Shown: positions 11,379 through 22,110 of the stretch, piece by piece
Position numbering within the stretch: position 1 is the stretch's first letter
Layout of the letters: every line of letters starts with the position of its first letter
NCBI GenBank assembly: GCA_029959085.1
Contig: JARWIR010000008.1
Location: 1,612,001 to 1,676,000 of the forward strand
Direction: 5' to 3'
DNA length: 64,000 nt
From: Nemophila menziesii
Lineage: Eukaryota; Streptophyta; Magnoliopsida; Boraginales; Hydrophyllaceae
Notes under the pieces: generated by a model
Databases searched by the model: none
What the model was told of the DNA's origin: nothing
The model's input: only the letters and a program-made list of their open reading frames with translations
Made by a program: the position numbers and the translations under genes

Positions 11379-11383
11379 AAGAA

Positions 11384-12840
11384 CCACCCTTATCAGCTCC
11401 AATCTCCCAGCAAAGGTTAATAATTTATTGCTCTATTGGTTCATACTCTCGCATATTTTTTCAACAAGCTTATTAGCTTCACCCATGCTTAGCTTTTTTG
11501 CATTTAAGGGAACCCCTAAATATCTAACAGGTAGGGAGCCCCTCTTTATTTCCAAAATCTTTGAAATACCCTCCCTTACTTCAACTGAAACTCCCCCAAA
11601 ATATATTTCACTTTTACTACTATTGATCTTGAGCCCTGAGAGTCTTGAAAAGATACTTATACCTTCTTTAACCACATTAGATGGTAGGTAATTTGCTTTT
11701 AGGAAAATAAGTAGGTCATCTGCAAACATAATATGGTTTAGTCTTAAAGTTTCACAGCCAGGATGATATGAGAAGTTTTTATTCTCCCCACACAACTTGA
11801 AAACTGATGTAAATATTTCCATACTAAGGACAAAAGATAAGGGGACATTGGGTCCCCTTTTCTCAAGCCCCTCTTACCACTGAAAAAGCCCACCATTTCT
11901 CCATTAACACCAACTGAGTAACTCGGTGTAGTGACACACATTATCACCCACTCAATAAACTTCAAAGGGAATTCAAACGCGTGTAAAGTTTTAAATAAAA
12001 AGTCCCAATTAAGGCTATCATATGACTTTTGAACGTCTACATTAATAGTGCACCGAGGGGTCACCTTCTCCTTCTCATACTCATGCATTAAATCCTGGGC
12101 AACCACTATGTTATCACAGATATACCTACCACTCACAAAAGCTGATTGGTTATTGGATACTAAAGAATCCAAAACCTCTTTAATTCTATCAGATATGATC
12201 CTAGAAATGGTCTTATAAGAGGTGTTAACACAGGAAATAGGTCTAAACAATTTTACATTTGAAGGTACAGAAACTTTAGGTATCAATGATATATTAGTTA
12301 CATTGATTTCTCTCAACATCTTCCCACTTTCAAAAGTATCCATAACATCTTTACAGAACTCATCACCCACTAAGTCCCAACATACCTTGTAAATGTAAAC
12401 CCATCAGGGCCAGGACACTTGTCTTCATTAATTGAAAAAACTACTTTCTTTATTTCCTCTTTTGTAATAGGTCTAACAAGCCATACCTTCTGTTCCTCAG
12501 TTAACTTCACCTGTACAAGTATCTTAATACTCTCAATAGTACAATTCTCCTCATCACCATATTTAGTACCTATTAACCCTTGATAAAATTTTATGAACTC
12601 ATTTTTTATATCCTCAAGGTTTAGTCAAAACATTACCATAATCATCTACCAGAGTAGTAACGTTATTTCTTGCTTGCCTACCCTTGATCAACTTGAAATA
12701 GTATGCTGAACTACAATCACTCTATGTTGTCCAATTAGCCCTAGATTTTTGCTTCAAAATTTCATATCAAATACTATCAATCACTTGAAAAGTTTCCTTT
12801 TTTATATTTTCTTTCCTATTATAACCCATTTTATTTCCTT
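11384..12840 (-). pseudogene. LINE2 ORF2, reverse transcriptase part
   Basis: The minus strand carries RT blocks in order. From the upstream side come a degenerate EN-RT linker (about 12840-12400), then ISLIPKVSVPSNVKLFRPIS, AFVSGRYICDNIVVAQD, CTINVDVQKSYDSLNWDFL, GKRGLRKGDPMSPYLL, the catalytic MFADDLLIF and ISKILEIKRGSLPVRYLGVP. Reading needs at least two frame changes: one near 11800 between the blocks ending at LSLVWKYLHQ and the FADD block, and one near 12370-12400. There are stops in the linker. The sequence resumes on the other side of the solo LTR. Confidence 0.85.
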
Positions 12841-13829
12841 ACTTGGGAATTAAACCTGACTTTCATAAAGAAACAACGATATATTTTACAGTCTCACCTC
12901 CCCGATTTAGGTGGCGGGAGAGGCATATCTTCTTTGAGGATTATCCATAGACAGTCGACCTCTGTCCTTGTTACTCCAAACGTGTAATCAAATCCACTAT
13001 ATACAAGCCTCAAACTGTTAAATTACTTTCCAAAAGGCATTTAAGGTTCCACTCACCAACGATGGATGATTATGTGGCTAAGAAATCCACAAATGCTATT
13101 ACAGGTTTGGAACGAAGGGATGTAAATATAAGTTCTCCCAAACGCTCCCTTAATGATACCGACCCGTGATGAACTATCACTGGTGGTGGGGCAATGAGCG
13201 GTAAAAGAGGCTCTGGGAATGATATGTGTCAAATTTAAAGTAATTGAGGTCATGGGATTTCCAAAACTAGGTAAGAAAGATTATACATAAGACACAGAGG
13301 TGGAGGGGAAGGATTATTCAAAGTAAGATAGGTTTACAGAATTTGAAGCAAATCGTCTTAATTTTTATTCATTGTTTGTCACATCACTGATTCTTGTAGA
13401 TGATTGGGAAACCCCGTAGTTTACCATAAGATTTCAAATATTCCTCTCATCGAGACCTTTACCTTCATTCCAACATCACAAGGAAAATCTGATCAAACCA
13501 GTACATTTATGATGGAACCAGTGAATTCTGTTTAATTAACAAAGTGAAGGCTTGTGCAGATATTATGATTGGTGATATTGTAACATATTCTACACCCATG
13601 TTACCCTTGGGGTGTTAACTATGGAAGGGATGGATCCTATTATACAACCATAAAAGGAAGCCATGTCTGAGGTTTCTAATAGATGTTTTTTATCACATAA
13701 GAACCCAAGTAACAGTAAAAAGAATGATGTAGATGGAGGTTCTCAAGACATGGATGAAGACATTACCTATCCCCAACTCATACAAACAACCAGACAGAAA
13801 AGGCAAGGGTGCAACTTATGGCATCACTC
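12841..13829. other. Unclassified decayed DNA, possibly N-terminal LINE ORF1
   Basis: The plus strand has short protein-like stretches such as DYVAKKSTNAITGLERRD followed by SPKRSLNDTDP (13058-13170), and SEVSNRCFLSHKNPSNSKKN (13663 on). They lead into a clear LINE ORF1 remnant. This may be its poorly conserved N-terminus, but nothing diagnostic is present. No host gene is supported. Confidence 0.35.
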
Positions 13830-14255
13830 ACTTATCATTTTAAATCTGAGATATAACAGTGGATATAAATACCTGTCAAATAAACTAAATCAAATATGGA
13901 CTCTAAAATTACATAGAATTGGTAGAAATTGGTTTAGCCTATTTCATAGCCTAGTTTATGCACATTGAGACTACGAGCAATCTTTGTGTGGAGGAACGTG
14001 GATGGTTTTTGATAGACACCTAGCCGTGTAAGGTCTCTATAACATTGTATATAACATTGGATATAACATATCTTATCATTTTATTACTAGGATATAATAT
14101 TGGATACAAATACATATGGACTCCGAAGTACATACTGAATTGGTAGAAATTGGTTTTGACTATTTCATAGCTTAGTTTATGCACAGTGAGACTACGAGCA
14201 ATCTTTGAGTGGAGGAACAGGGATGGTTTTGAATAGATACCTAACCATGAGAGCT
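13830..14255 (+). repeat. Internal tandem duplication, period 221 bp
   Basis: Two diverged copies of a roughly 200-bp block (about 13830-14030 and 14050-14255) share GAGACTACGAGCAATCTTTG at 13967 and 14188, giving a 221-bp offset. The block covers the DUF4283 part of the LINE ORF1 remnant. Confidence 0.8.
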
Positions 14256-14640
14256 TGGGATGTGTCATTTATTACCCAGTAGGCTCCTATGGTTTAAAAT
14301 ATCGGTTGTGTGCATTTTCCATGGTTACCATTGATAAATTTTACATAGGAATTTCTTATGTCTTAGGGAACATTATTTGGAAATTAATTCGAATTCATCT
14401 GCTTATGAAATCACAAATGTGAGGGATTTTTTCATGATATAAAGTCAATGTAGAATTATATAAGCCACTCCAAAATCATATTTGAAAGATGAATTATGAG
14501 GGTCTACACCTTATTTGTATTAAATAACAGAAATTTTGGCCACTCAAGAATGAATGTCCTAGTGTTAGGAGCGATCAAAGTCAAGTGGGAGGTAATGAGA
14601 GTCAAGGAAAGGTAATGGAACTTTTGGTAAAGTATGCATC
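13830..14640 (+). pseudogene. LINE ORF1 remnant (DUF4283 and zinc knuckle), plus strand
   Basis: Plus-strand fragments match the nucleic-acid-binding ORF1 of plant L1 LINEs. First comes YKYLSNKLNQIWTLK, then SLCGGTWMVFDRHLAV (DUF4283-like) near 13980, a second DUF4283 copy with GGTGMVLNRYLTMRAWD near 14210, and KVNVELYKPLQNHI near 14450. The worn zinc-knuckle region NYEGLHLICIK follows, with Cys and His positions partly lost before NECPS. Several frames and stops are involved. It is on the opposite strand to LINE2, so it is a separate element. The RE0 LTR at 14641 cuts it off. Confidence 0.7.
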
Positions 14641-16189
14641 TGATGTCTCTCTTTTTGTGGATGATTAATCTACTCACAAGATATTGTTTTGGTTATTTAT
14701 TGGGCCTAAATGAAGGATTTTTCTCTAGTATTTGACATATTGTACTTTTCTTTCTTGTTTTGGACATATTGCTATTCATAGAGATTTTATGCCTTAATTG
14801 TGTGTTAAGTGTGTAGATATTTGGTACATGGTTGAAACAAGGGGCCAAGATGATGAGTAAAAGTAAAAACGTCAAGTCAAAACCCAAACCAAGGCATGAA
14901 TTGAGCTTAAAGTCACTTTAGGACGTTAGAGCGTTTACCAAAGAAATCTTGACATCATGTTGTTTGAGCCACCACGATTAATTGGTCAAATATTTGGATT
15001 TAATTCCTTTTGATTTAGATAGAGCTTGAATTAAGTGAAGCATGATAAGTTACGGAAGTCAATTAGAAGTTGAGATGAATAATCTATGTCATTTGCTTCT
15101 ACCGTGACACGAACCAGTTCATCACTAGCTAAAAAGGGATTGGGCTATTTTAAACATACTTAAGAAGACCTATGGAGGCCCCAAAAGTTTTTTAGATAGT
15201 ATTTAAGACATCTAGAAGCTCTTAAGTCATACAAAATATTTTATTCACTTATGTTTGAAGAGCAAGAAGCGTTAGAGAGCAAAAGAGAATGGAAAAAAGG
15301 GGTTTTCACCAAAATCCACCATTCTTTCTCATCGGAGCTCCGAATCCTTTCATTCAAAAGAGTAAATCTATTTTATTTTTCATTTTAAACATGATTAAAT
15401 AATTGTTTTTTATATGTTTTTTATAATTGAATATGAACTAATCCCTCATTGCTTGAGGATTGCTTAATGTATGAACCATAGTTGATTTTTATTGATATTC
15501 TTATGATTTTTGGATTCTATATTTAAATAAATTATGTTTAAATTCTATTGGGTATATGTCTTGTAATAAGACTGTTCGTATTCTGGCCAAATAGTGGATA
15601 GATTAAGTAAATAAGATAACATCCGGAATGGGGCTTAATTCGGGAACTAGTATATATATGCTTCGTGTGCGTTAGTGAGTTGACGGGTCTTGACTAGCCA
15701 AATTGTCGTTAGGGTTTTATTTAATTACATCTGAAGTATAGTAACATAGTTTCTCATTTCATCAAAGGGTATTTTGGAAAATTATTAAATCCCGACTAAT
15801 ATGAACAAGCAATTAACTCTTATATCTAGAACACCACATTTATTGATTTTGGGAATTATTAGAAATACTTAAGCATACTTATCATATTCAAAACTTCTTC
15901 GTTAGTTTAATTGTATTTCATTTTTAGTATTTCAATTATGTTAATAAGTTTTGTCTTCGTACTTATAAAAACCAAACAATTATTTTATCAATTACATTTC
16001 TTATCGTTTCTCGCTTGCAAAACTATACATCATTGTACTTTAAAATATATTGATTTAACCTTGATAGTCCATGTGTAGACGATAAACCTAAGTACTTATA
16101 AAACTTATTACTTGTCAATGAACAGTATACTTGCGGGAAGTCACCCTACTTTTTTGTTGATTAATTTATCACACCCTAGCGGACGACTA
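14641..16189 (+). mobile_element. RE0: 5' LTR of a decayed gypsy element
   Basis: It begins TGATGTCTCT and ends near 16189 in TTTATCACACCCTAGCGG followed by a worn terminus. A degenerate tRNA-Asp-type primer site lies next to it. Length is about 1.55 kb, as in RE1. It is far more diverged than the other LTRs and lacks the second arm of the 46-nt inverted repeat that they share, so it is a separate subfamily or older. Confidence 0.75.
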
Positions 16190-16194
16190 AATTT

Positions 16195-16211
16195 TGGGTC
16201 GCTACTGGGGA
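16195..16211 (+). promoter_or_regulatory. RE0 primer binding site (degenerate)
   Basis: TGGGTCGCTACTGGGGA aligns with the TGGCGCCGCTGCCGGGGA of RE2 with several changes. Confidence 0.6.
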
Positions 16212-16390
16212 ATATATCGTTATCTTTTTGTGTTTTGTTTTGTTTTAGTATAGTATTGTTTTGTTTCTTTTTGGCATCACTTGTGATTTTGTTTTTGTCT
16301 CTCCACAACTTTCTAGGTTGGTGTATGCTCTCAAATCCGGGGAAGTTGCTTCAAGACCAAAGATAGAGAGAAAGACGCACACAAGTTGAG

Positions 16391-17349
16391 ATGGACAAAT
16401 CCAAATCCACCATAAGGTGTGAATGTTAATGCAAATCAAGTGATTCCACCACTTGGAGTTAACCCAGCTTTGGATCCATAAAACATTAATCAGCCAGAAG
16501 TGAACGTGAATGGATGAAATCCACCGAATGGTTAGAATAATCAAGGCGTACAAGTCCCACCGGGGGCCGTTCCTTGGCTCTTGCAGCCTCATGAGCAACA
16601 ACCATTATGTCGGCCACCGATTGGGATCCTCCCACCCACTATTCAAGTCGTGATATTCAAGCCCGATGCAGGTATGATCAATCAATTGGCTAGTTACAAC
16701 CATTATAGTGGGACTGCCCGTGAATATCTTGTTAGAGCCATGCAAATATTTATGCAACTTTGCGATGCGTAAATCACTCAAGAACAAATGTACTTCGTTA
16801 TGTTCCACTTTTTACACACTGGAGGAGTGGACAAGTGGTACGATCATCAACAACCTAATTTAATCACCAATTGGGAATTATTGCAAACCACATTTTATGT
16901 TGGATATTATCGTCAGAGTGTACGTTTCAGTGGTCAACTAGATTTGGCGAGATTTTAACAAAAGAAAAGAGTGACATTGGAAGCAGCTTGGACCCGTTTT
17001 TAATCATGCGTGAAGAAATGTACACTTCATGGGTACACAACCGTATTTCAATTCGGTGTGTTTTATAGAAGTTTGGACGTATCCTCCAAAGTGAAGGATG
17101 GAACTTTATGTGGAGGAGGTTTCGTGATGGTAAACGCGAATCACACGTTTGGATAGAGTTGTGAAGAATGAGATGAGTTGGTAACCTTCGAGAACACCGG
17201 TTCGTGTGTCGAAAAGTGGTACTTTGAATTTAGTCACCGAAACTGCGTTGAATGACAAGATTTTTTCTCGCGAGAATAAATTGAATCAACTATCTATTTA
17301 CAACAATCAAGCTAATGTGAATATATTGTTAGACCTTGAAGGATGTACT
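16391..17349 (+). pseudogene. RE0 gag remnant
   Basis: The plus strand reads as an Athila-type Gag with stops and frameshifts: IQVVIFKPDAGMINQLASYN, YLVRAMQIFMQLCDA, stop, ITQEQMYFVMF, NLITNWELLQTTFY, LEAAWTRF and CTLHGYTTVFQFGVFYRSL. The order and motifs match the RE3 Gag at 57731-58722. It is truncated at 17349, where RE1 begins, so no zinc knuckle or pol is present. Confidence 0.85.
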
Positions 17350-18870
17350 TGATGTCTCCCAATTTGTGATGATTTAATCTTAGCTGGAGACATCATTTCA
17401 AGTATTTTAAGAAAGCTTTTACACGATTTTGATATGAATTATTGTATTGTCTTATTTCGTGTCTTGATTTAATGATTTATTATTTTTAGAGCATACTGGG
17501 TTTAATTTATTTATTTAGTGTGAAGCTTTAAAGATAATGACAATAAATTAGTTCCAAAAGATAAAGGAAAGAAGATAATGATGGAAATTGGAGATAAAGG
17601 AAGGAAAAGATAAGTATGGAAAGATAAAGTTGCCAAGTAAATCTAAATTCCAACAACTACGTCCATAAAAGTGATCATAACTCAAGATTGGCTGGGAATT
17701 TGGAAGAATGGTCTGAATAAAAAGTGTAGATTCCGAGACGATCAGTTTCAATATAAAGAACGCGTCAATCGGAGCAATATCGAAGAAGTTACGGTCAAAA
17801 CAAGACAACAACAACTTATTACCTTTTATATATTTTAGGGTTACGAATTTGAGTTGGGCTAGAAGTACAATCACTTGTCTTCCACTCCAAGAAAACGTTT
17901 TAGGGCTTCCTAGACTCCTATCAATACACCCTTAAACTATTGTAAACATGTCCTTGCCTCCTACAACTAGTCCTTAAGTTTTATTCATCATTAGAGATCA
18001 TTAAGAGAGCAAGTTGACATTATGTATCTTTCTTTTACTTTATTTCTTTAGAGCATGAACAAATTTTCCCATAGCTTGGGTTTTGAATAATGTATAATCT
18101 ATGAATTCTATTTTCTTCTATCTATGTTTCTTTGGGAGAATTTTTTTGAATTGTATCTAGCTGCTTAACCATATATTTGTTTTATGTGCTTTGATTTATT
18201 GTCTGTCTTAAACCTGATCAATTTAGGTCTGTGCTAATAGTAGATGATGGTCACCCGGAAGGGGTGTCTAATTATTGAAACACCACTTAAACGTCTAGTG
18301 TGCAGTAGTGATCCTGACGGGCTTGCCTAACTAGATAGTCAATAGAGTTTGATTTAATCGCCGATCATCATTAGAAGGCCAGTCTCATTTAGGAACCTAG
18401 TGGCGTAGGAGCACCCTATTTAAGTCCCCTCGTGATTGTGAGGTCTCCACCCTAGTCCACCCTGACGAGGGTAGGGAGGAATTTAGAATTCCGACTATTT
18501 ATCTAAGAGCTATTATCACCCTTATTAACTAGTAGAAGAAATAGAAGGATTAGTGCGTACGAGCAAAACCTGAGCTATATTCTCTTATCTTATTTCTCTC
18601 ATATTTATTTTATTGTCTTATAATTTTATTAGTTATTATTCTGATCTTCCCATCAATCATATTTATTTATTGTCTTTTTAATTATTAATTGGTACTCTTT
18701 TCTGTTAATCCTTGCATATAACACACTAAGTCCCTGAGAACGAATCTGACTTATCATTAAAACTTGCATACGTTCTGTAATACTTGCAGTACCGTGTTTA
18801 GTCTAGGGTGATTAGTTCATTGTTTCCTGTATTTATTTATTATATTTTTATCACACCCTAGGCGACACCA
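17350..18870 (+). repeat. RE1 5' LTR
   Basis: 1521 bp, starting TGATGTCTCC and ending GGCGACACCA. The first 46 nt are an inverted repeat with arms TGATGTCTCC and GGAGACATCA. It matches the 3' LTR from 30527 over about 615 bp. Confidence 0.9.
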
Positions 18871-18876
18871 AGGTTT

Positions 18877-18894
18877 TAGCGCCGCTGCTGGGGA
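18877..18894 (+). promoter_or_regulatory. RE1 primer binding site
   Basis: TAGCGCCGCTGCTGGGGA, six nucleotides after the LTR. It differs at two places from the RE2 site TGGCGCCGCTGCCGGGGA, which is the tRNA-Asp-type site of Athila elements. One change affects the terminal TGG that pairs with the tRNA CCA end. Confidence 0.75.
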
Positions 18895-19016
18895 CTTGTG
18901 TATCGTTAGCGTGTGGGTTATTTATTTTCAGTAGTAGTAGTTTTTAGTAAATTTTTTTTCCAGTTTTACGCTTTTTGGTTTGTTCTAGTCTTTTTTAGGT
19001 TTTTAACAGTGAATTA

Positions 19017-20050
19017 TTGGCCTCCTCTTGCAGAACCCGAGTGTTGCTCAGTCAATTTCAGAATTTCGGACTCTATAGTGGTCCAGCAATTCAAGATCCG
19101 GTAAGAGCGATTCAGAAGTTCATGCAGATTTGTGATGCCTACATTACTACAGGCATTGCACGCGAGCAACTGTATTGTAACATGTTTTCGTTCTTTCTGA
19201 CCGACAAAGCTGGTGATTGGCTAGTTAGACAACCACCAGGTACACCGAATACTTGGGAAGAACTTCAAACTACATTCTTTAATCGTTTTTATCTGAAGAG
19301 TATGAGACTCAAAGATCAGAGTGAACTTGCTAAGTTTTGTCAAGATAACGGAGAAGAGGTAGGAGACACATGGACAAGGTTTCAACAGAAGTTAGCTAGA
19401 TGTCCAATTCATGGTTACACCCCATCTTTACAATTAGCGATGTTTTATCAAGGTATTAATGCCGACAGTAGATTGAGGGTAGATAATCTTGGAAGAGGAG
19501 GATTTTTGTCCATGGATCCTACAGAAGCCGCTGAAGGTATGGAACGAATTATAGAAACAGAAAGGAGTTGGCCCCTTTCGCGAGCTCCTATTACAAATAA
19601 CCAAGGTACGTTTCGATTAGATTCAAACGATGCTACTTCAGCTCAATTAACGGCTTTAGTAAAGAAAATTAAAGAGATTAAACTTGAGATGCAAAGACAA
19701 CAAAATGTAGCAGCAGCAAATGTAGTGCAAGAGGCACAAGATTGTCCAAAGTGTGAGGTACCGAATCATATATGGGAAGAGTGCGAAGAAAATCCAGCAT
19801 CAGTCTATTTCATATCCAACCAAGGAAATTACCAATTTGGTAACATGAACCATCCAGGTATATGCAATATTCAAATCCACAAGGGGCTTCTAATCCAGGT
19901 AACTACCAACCTCGTCCCCAGAATAACTCTTTCCAACCTAGAGGTCAGAATCAATATCAAGGAAATCAGAACTTTAATCGACCTGCTCCTCCACAACAAC
20001 CTGCCAATGACGCTTATATCGATACTTTAGCTCAGAAGGCTTTACCATAA
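19017..20050 (+). pseudogene. RE1 gag
   Basis: Athila-type Gag, almost open: one frame from 19017 to about 19860, then a frame change into 19862-20050. Visible blocks are AIQKFMQICDAYITTGIARE, FFLTDKAGDWLVRQPPG, NTWEELQTTFFNRFY, DTWTRFQQKLARCPIHGYTP and LAMFYQGINADSRLRVDN. A zinc-knuckle-like CPKCEVPNHIWEEC (C-x2-C-x4-H-x4-C) follows. The C-terminal part is Gln/Pro/Asn-rich, as in RE2. Normal upstream residues seem to be missing, so the true start is lost. A stop follows at 20048. Gag would package the element RNA, and its relatively good state contrasts with the missing pol. Confidence 0.9.
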
Positions 20051-20167
20051 CATCCTCAAGAGGGAGCTGTGAGTGATAGGCAATTAATAAATTTTATGGA
20101 TCTAATGACAACAACTATGAATACACTGAACAAGAAGTTGAGAGAAACAAAAGCTTCAATTTAGATC

Positions 20168-20527
20168 TTGGGTACAAGAGTCAATCAATTGAATAAGATT
20201 TTAAAGAATATGGTGGAATCTAGGGAATTGAAAGCCATTGAAGAGGGTGATTCCTATGTTGGGTTCGAAGCTTGTAAGGCAATTTGCCTTGAAATAAATG
20301 AGAAAGAGGAAGTACCGCATGCTGCAGAAAGTGTCGTGGAAGTTCCCGAAATTGAAAAAGAACCAACCAAGTCTAGCCCTGAAGACTCTGACTCCTCCGA
20401 AGATGACGATTCATCTGAAATATCCAAATTTACAAACCTTTTGAGAGATATGCAAGAAGAAATCAAATCGGTTATTGAGCTACAAGCTACCAGAGCTAAA
20501 GAGAAAGAGAAGGAAGCCTCGAAATAA
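20168..20527 (+). pseudogene. RE1 gag-protease linker, acidic
   Basis: A 119-codon open segment with a Glu/Ser/Asp-rich centre (EPTKSSPEDSDSSEDDDSSE) and Lys/Glu-rich end. It lies where RE2 has its charged linker between gag and protease. It is separated from gag by stops near 20050-20165. The function is unknown; low-complexity linkers are common here. Confidence 0.6.
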
Positions 20528-20603
20528 AAAAAGAAGAAGTTGCACCTACTGTTCAAGAAATGAAGGAAGAAGAGAAGGTGGAATCGCCACCTGATGTCAA
20601 ACA

Positions 20604-21230
20604 ATGTTACCACAGATTCTTGATACAAATCCAATGGTAGACATTGAACTCATGACATTTGTAGAGGCTACTCCGGAAAATATCAACGCCCAAATGCTTG
20701 AGATTGCGAAGAAAGGGCTTACACCGCAACAAGTATTCATGCAAGTTATTCCAGAGAAAGAAGCGAGTGTAGAAGCCAATAAAGAGACTGTGGCTCATAC
20801 TGAGAGAGTCTCGAGAAGAGTAGAGAAAGAGTTGCCATTAAAGCTCAAAGATCCAGGAAGCTTTAATCTTCCTATTCAAAATGGTATACTCAAGATGAAA
20901 GCTTTGCGTGATGTGGGTTCAGGTGTGAATCTTATGCTAAAATCCTTGTTCGATAGACTTGGACTTTAGAAAGCAGAGAAAGTTCCAGTGAAATTGTAGT
21001 TTGTTGACAACTCAGTTACCAAGACATGGGGAACAGTGGAGGACGTACATGCCCGATCAGGTAATATCACCATCCCTACTGACGTTGTTATACTTGATTT
21101 CGATGCAGATAAGCAGGTTCCAAATATACTTGGAAATCCCTTCATGGCCACAAGTCAGAGCATCATCAATTTCTGGGATGGGATAGTTACCCTTCATGCT
21201 AACAACATATCCAAGACATTCCATATCTAG
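20604..21230 (+). pseudogene. RE1 aspartic protease remnant
   Basis: Two open pieces in the same frame (20604-20969 and 21036-21230) show the retropepsin region: LPLKLKDPGSFNLPIQNG, then MKALRDVGSGVNLMLKSLF, where the active-site D-L/S-G has become D-V-G, and VVILDFDADKQVPNILGNPF. The RE2 equivalent is [13 protein letters not shown]. Stops at 20967-20969 and 20997-20999 break it. No RT follows. Only short scraps, possibly of the integrase tail, lie at 21410-21480. Confidence 0.85.
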
Positions 21231-21614
21231 GGTAAGAAACCAAGAAAGTAAGATCCCACCGTTCCTATCATCCATAGTCTTTCACATCACGTCTCCCTAA
21301 AGAAATCCACTCAAAACCTGTGGATATTGAGCCAAATATTGAGTTTGGGGTCGGACATGAAGTATTATGGAAATCCCACAAACCAGAGAATAGGCCAGAA
21401 GTCACAAAGACTCGTGGATGGGACCATTTGTAATCACTGAGGTTGTTTCAGCTAAGGTGATCGAGATCAGGACCAAGAGGTGAATTTAACTAAGGTTAGT
21501 AGACGTTCATAGCCTTGCTCGTTGATGGAGAGGCTATATTAGCAAATCTTGATAGAGGTGACACGTCTAACCTTAAAAGATGTTAAATAAAAGTGTTGTA
21601 CGGGAGACAACCCA
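21231..21614 (+). other. RE1 pol deletion scar and conserved post-pol block
   Basis: RT, RNase H and integrase should lie here but are missing. Near 21416 the text GATGGGACCATTTGTAATC resembles the integrase tail of RE2 (KWSGPFVVTK region). The block ends in CGGGAGACAACCCA (21601-21614), the same conserved post-pol word seen in RE4 at 63961. Confidence 0.65.
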
Positions 21615-21769
21615 CAATTTTTTTTATGTTTGTATGTCTTTAAATTTTGTTTAGTTTAGTTATTTTTAGTTGATATTGCATCATTTAGAAAGGTATGAGT
21701 GTTTTATATGTTCATGTACTTAAGAAATCGAGTTAGAAAAAGAAAGGCGAAAATTCGGCGAAACCCAGA

Positions 21770-22110
21770 CCACTTCTGCGGTACACCGCAGGAGAGGTGC
21801 GGTGTACCGCAGGTAAAAAACCGTGGCGACGGTTTTCGTTACGGTATATTGCCAAGAAGAAGGAGCCAAAACCGTATCGAGTAGCGCAAATACGGTCTGA
21901 ACATCAGAAGGGTCCGGTGCACCGCACCAACCTTCCGGTGTATCACACCATCAAAACCGTGGAAACGGTTTTCCAATACGGTACAATTACGAGAGGTAAA
22001 AGACCAGCTATCCAAAACCGTATCGATAACTCACGAATACGGTTTTTCAACTCTCGAGTCCTGTATACCGCGCCTCATGTCCGGTGCACCGCGCGGAGCC
22101 GCCAGATCTA
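21770..22110 (+). repeat. RE1 GC-rich array of palindromes, period about 140 bp
   Basis: About two and a third units. Each has one or two copies of a palindromic word like GCGGTGTACCGC, then a hairpin AAAACCGTGGNNACGGTTTT, then CCAAAACCGTATCGA. Units begin near 21775, 21913 and 22059. It is far richer in G+C and CpG than the rest of the element. The open frames here are by-products. RE2 has a comparable but differently arranged block at 45040-45400. Confidence 0.75.

Larger units (their letters stand above)
8541..12840 (-). mobile_element. Decayed L1-type LINE (LINE2), 5'-truncated, split by a solo LTR
   Basis: On the minus strand this is a plant L1-like element similar in sequence to the full-length LINE at 22975-28275. 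Its 3' end begins at about 8541 next to a short T run (poly-A on the element strand), with a 3' UTR resembling that of the full-length LINE. Coding similarity runs up to about 12840, near the middle of ORF2, so the endonuclease domain and ORF1 are missing. A 1502-bp solo LTR plus target duplication interrupts it at 9872-11383. Frameshifts and stops break the ORF. Confidence 0.85.

Noticed and set aside
14641..18870. RE0 LTR (14641) and RE1 LTR (17350) as the two LTRs of one small element
   Set aside because: They are too diverged to be a pair: RE0 lacks the second arm of the inverted repeat. The RE1 LTR is followed by its own primer site and gag, and matches the LTR at 30527 instead.
21770..22110. 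CRISPR-like array
   Set aside because: Repeats are palindromic and spaced irregularly in a plant retrotransposon. No unique spacers of even length and no Cas genes.
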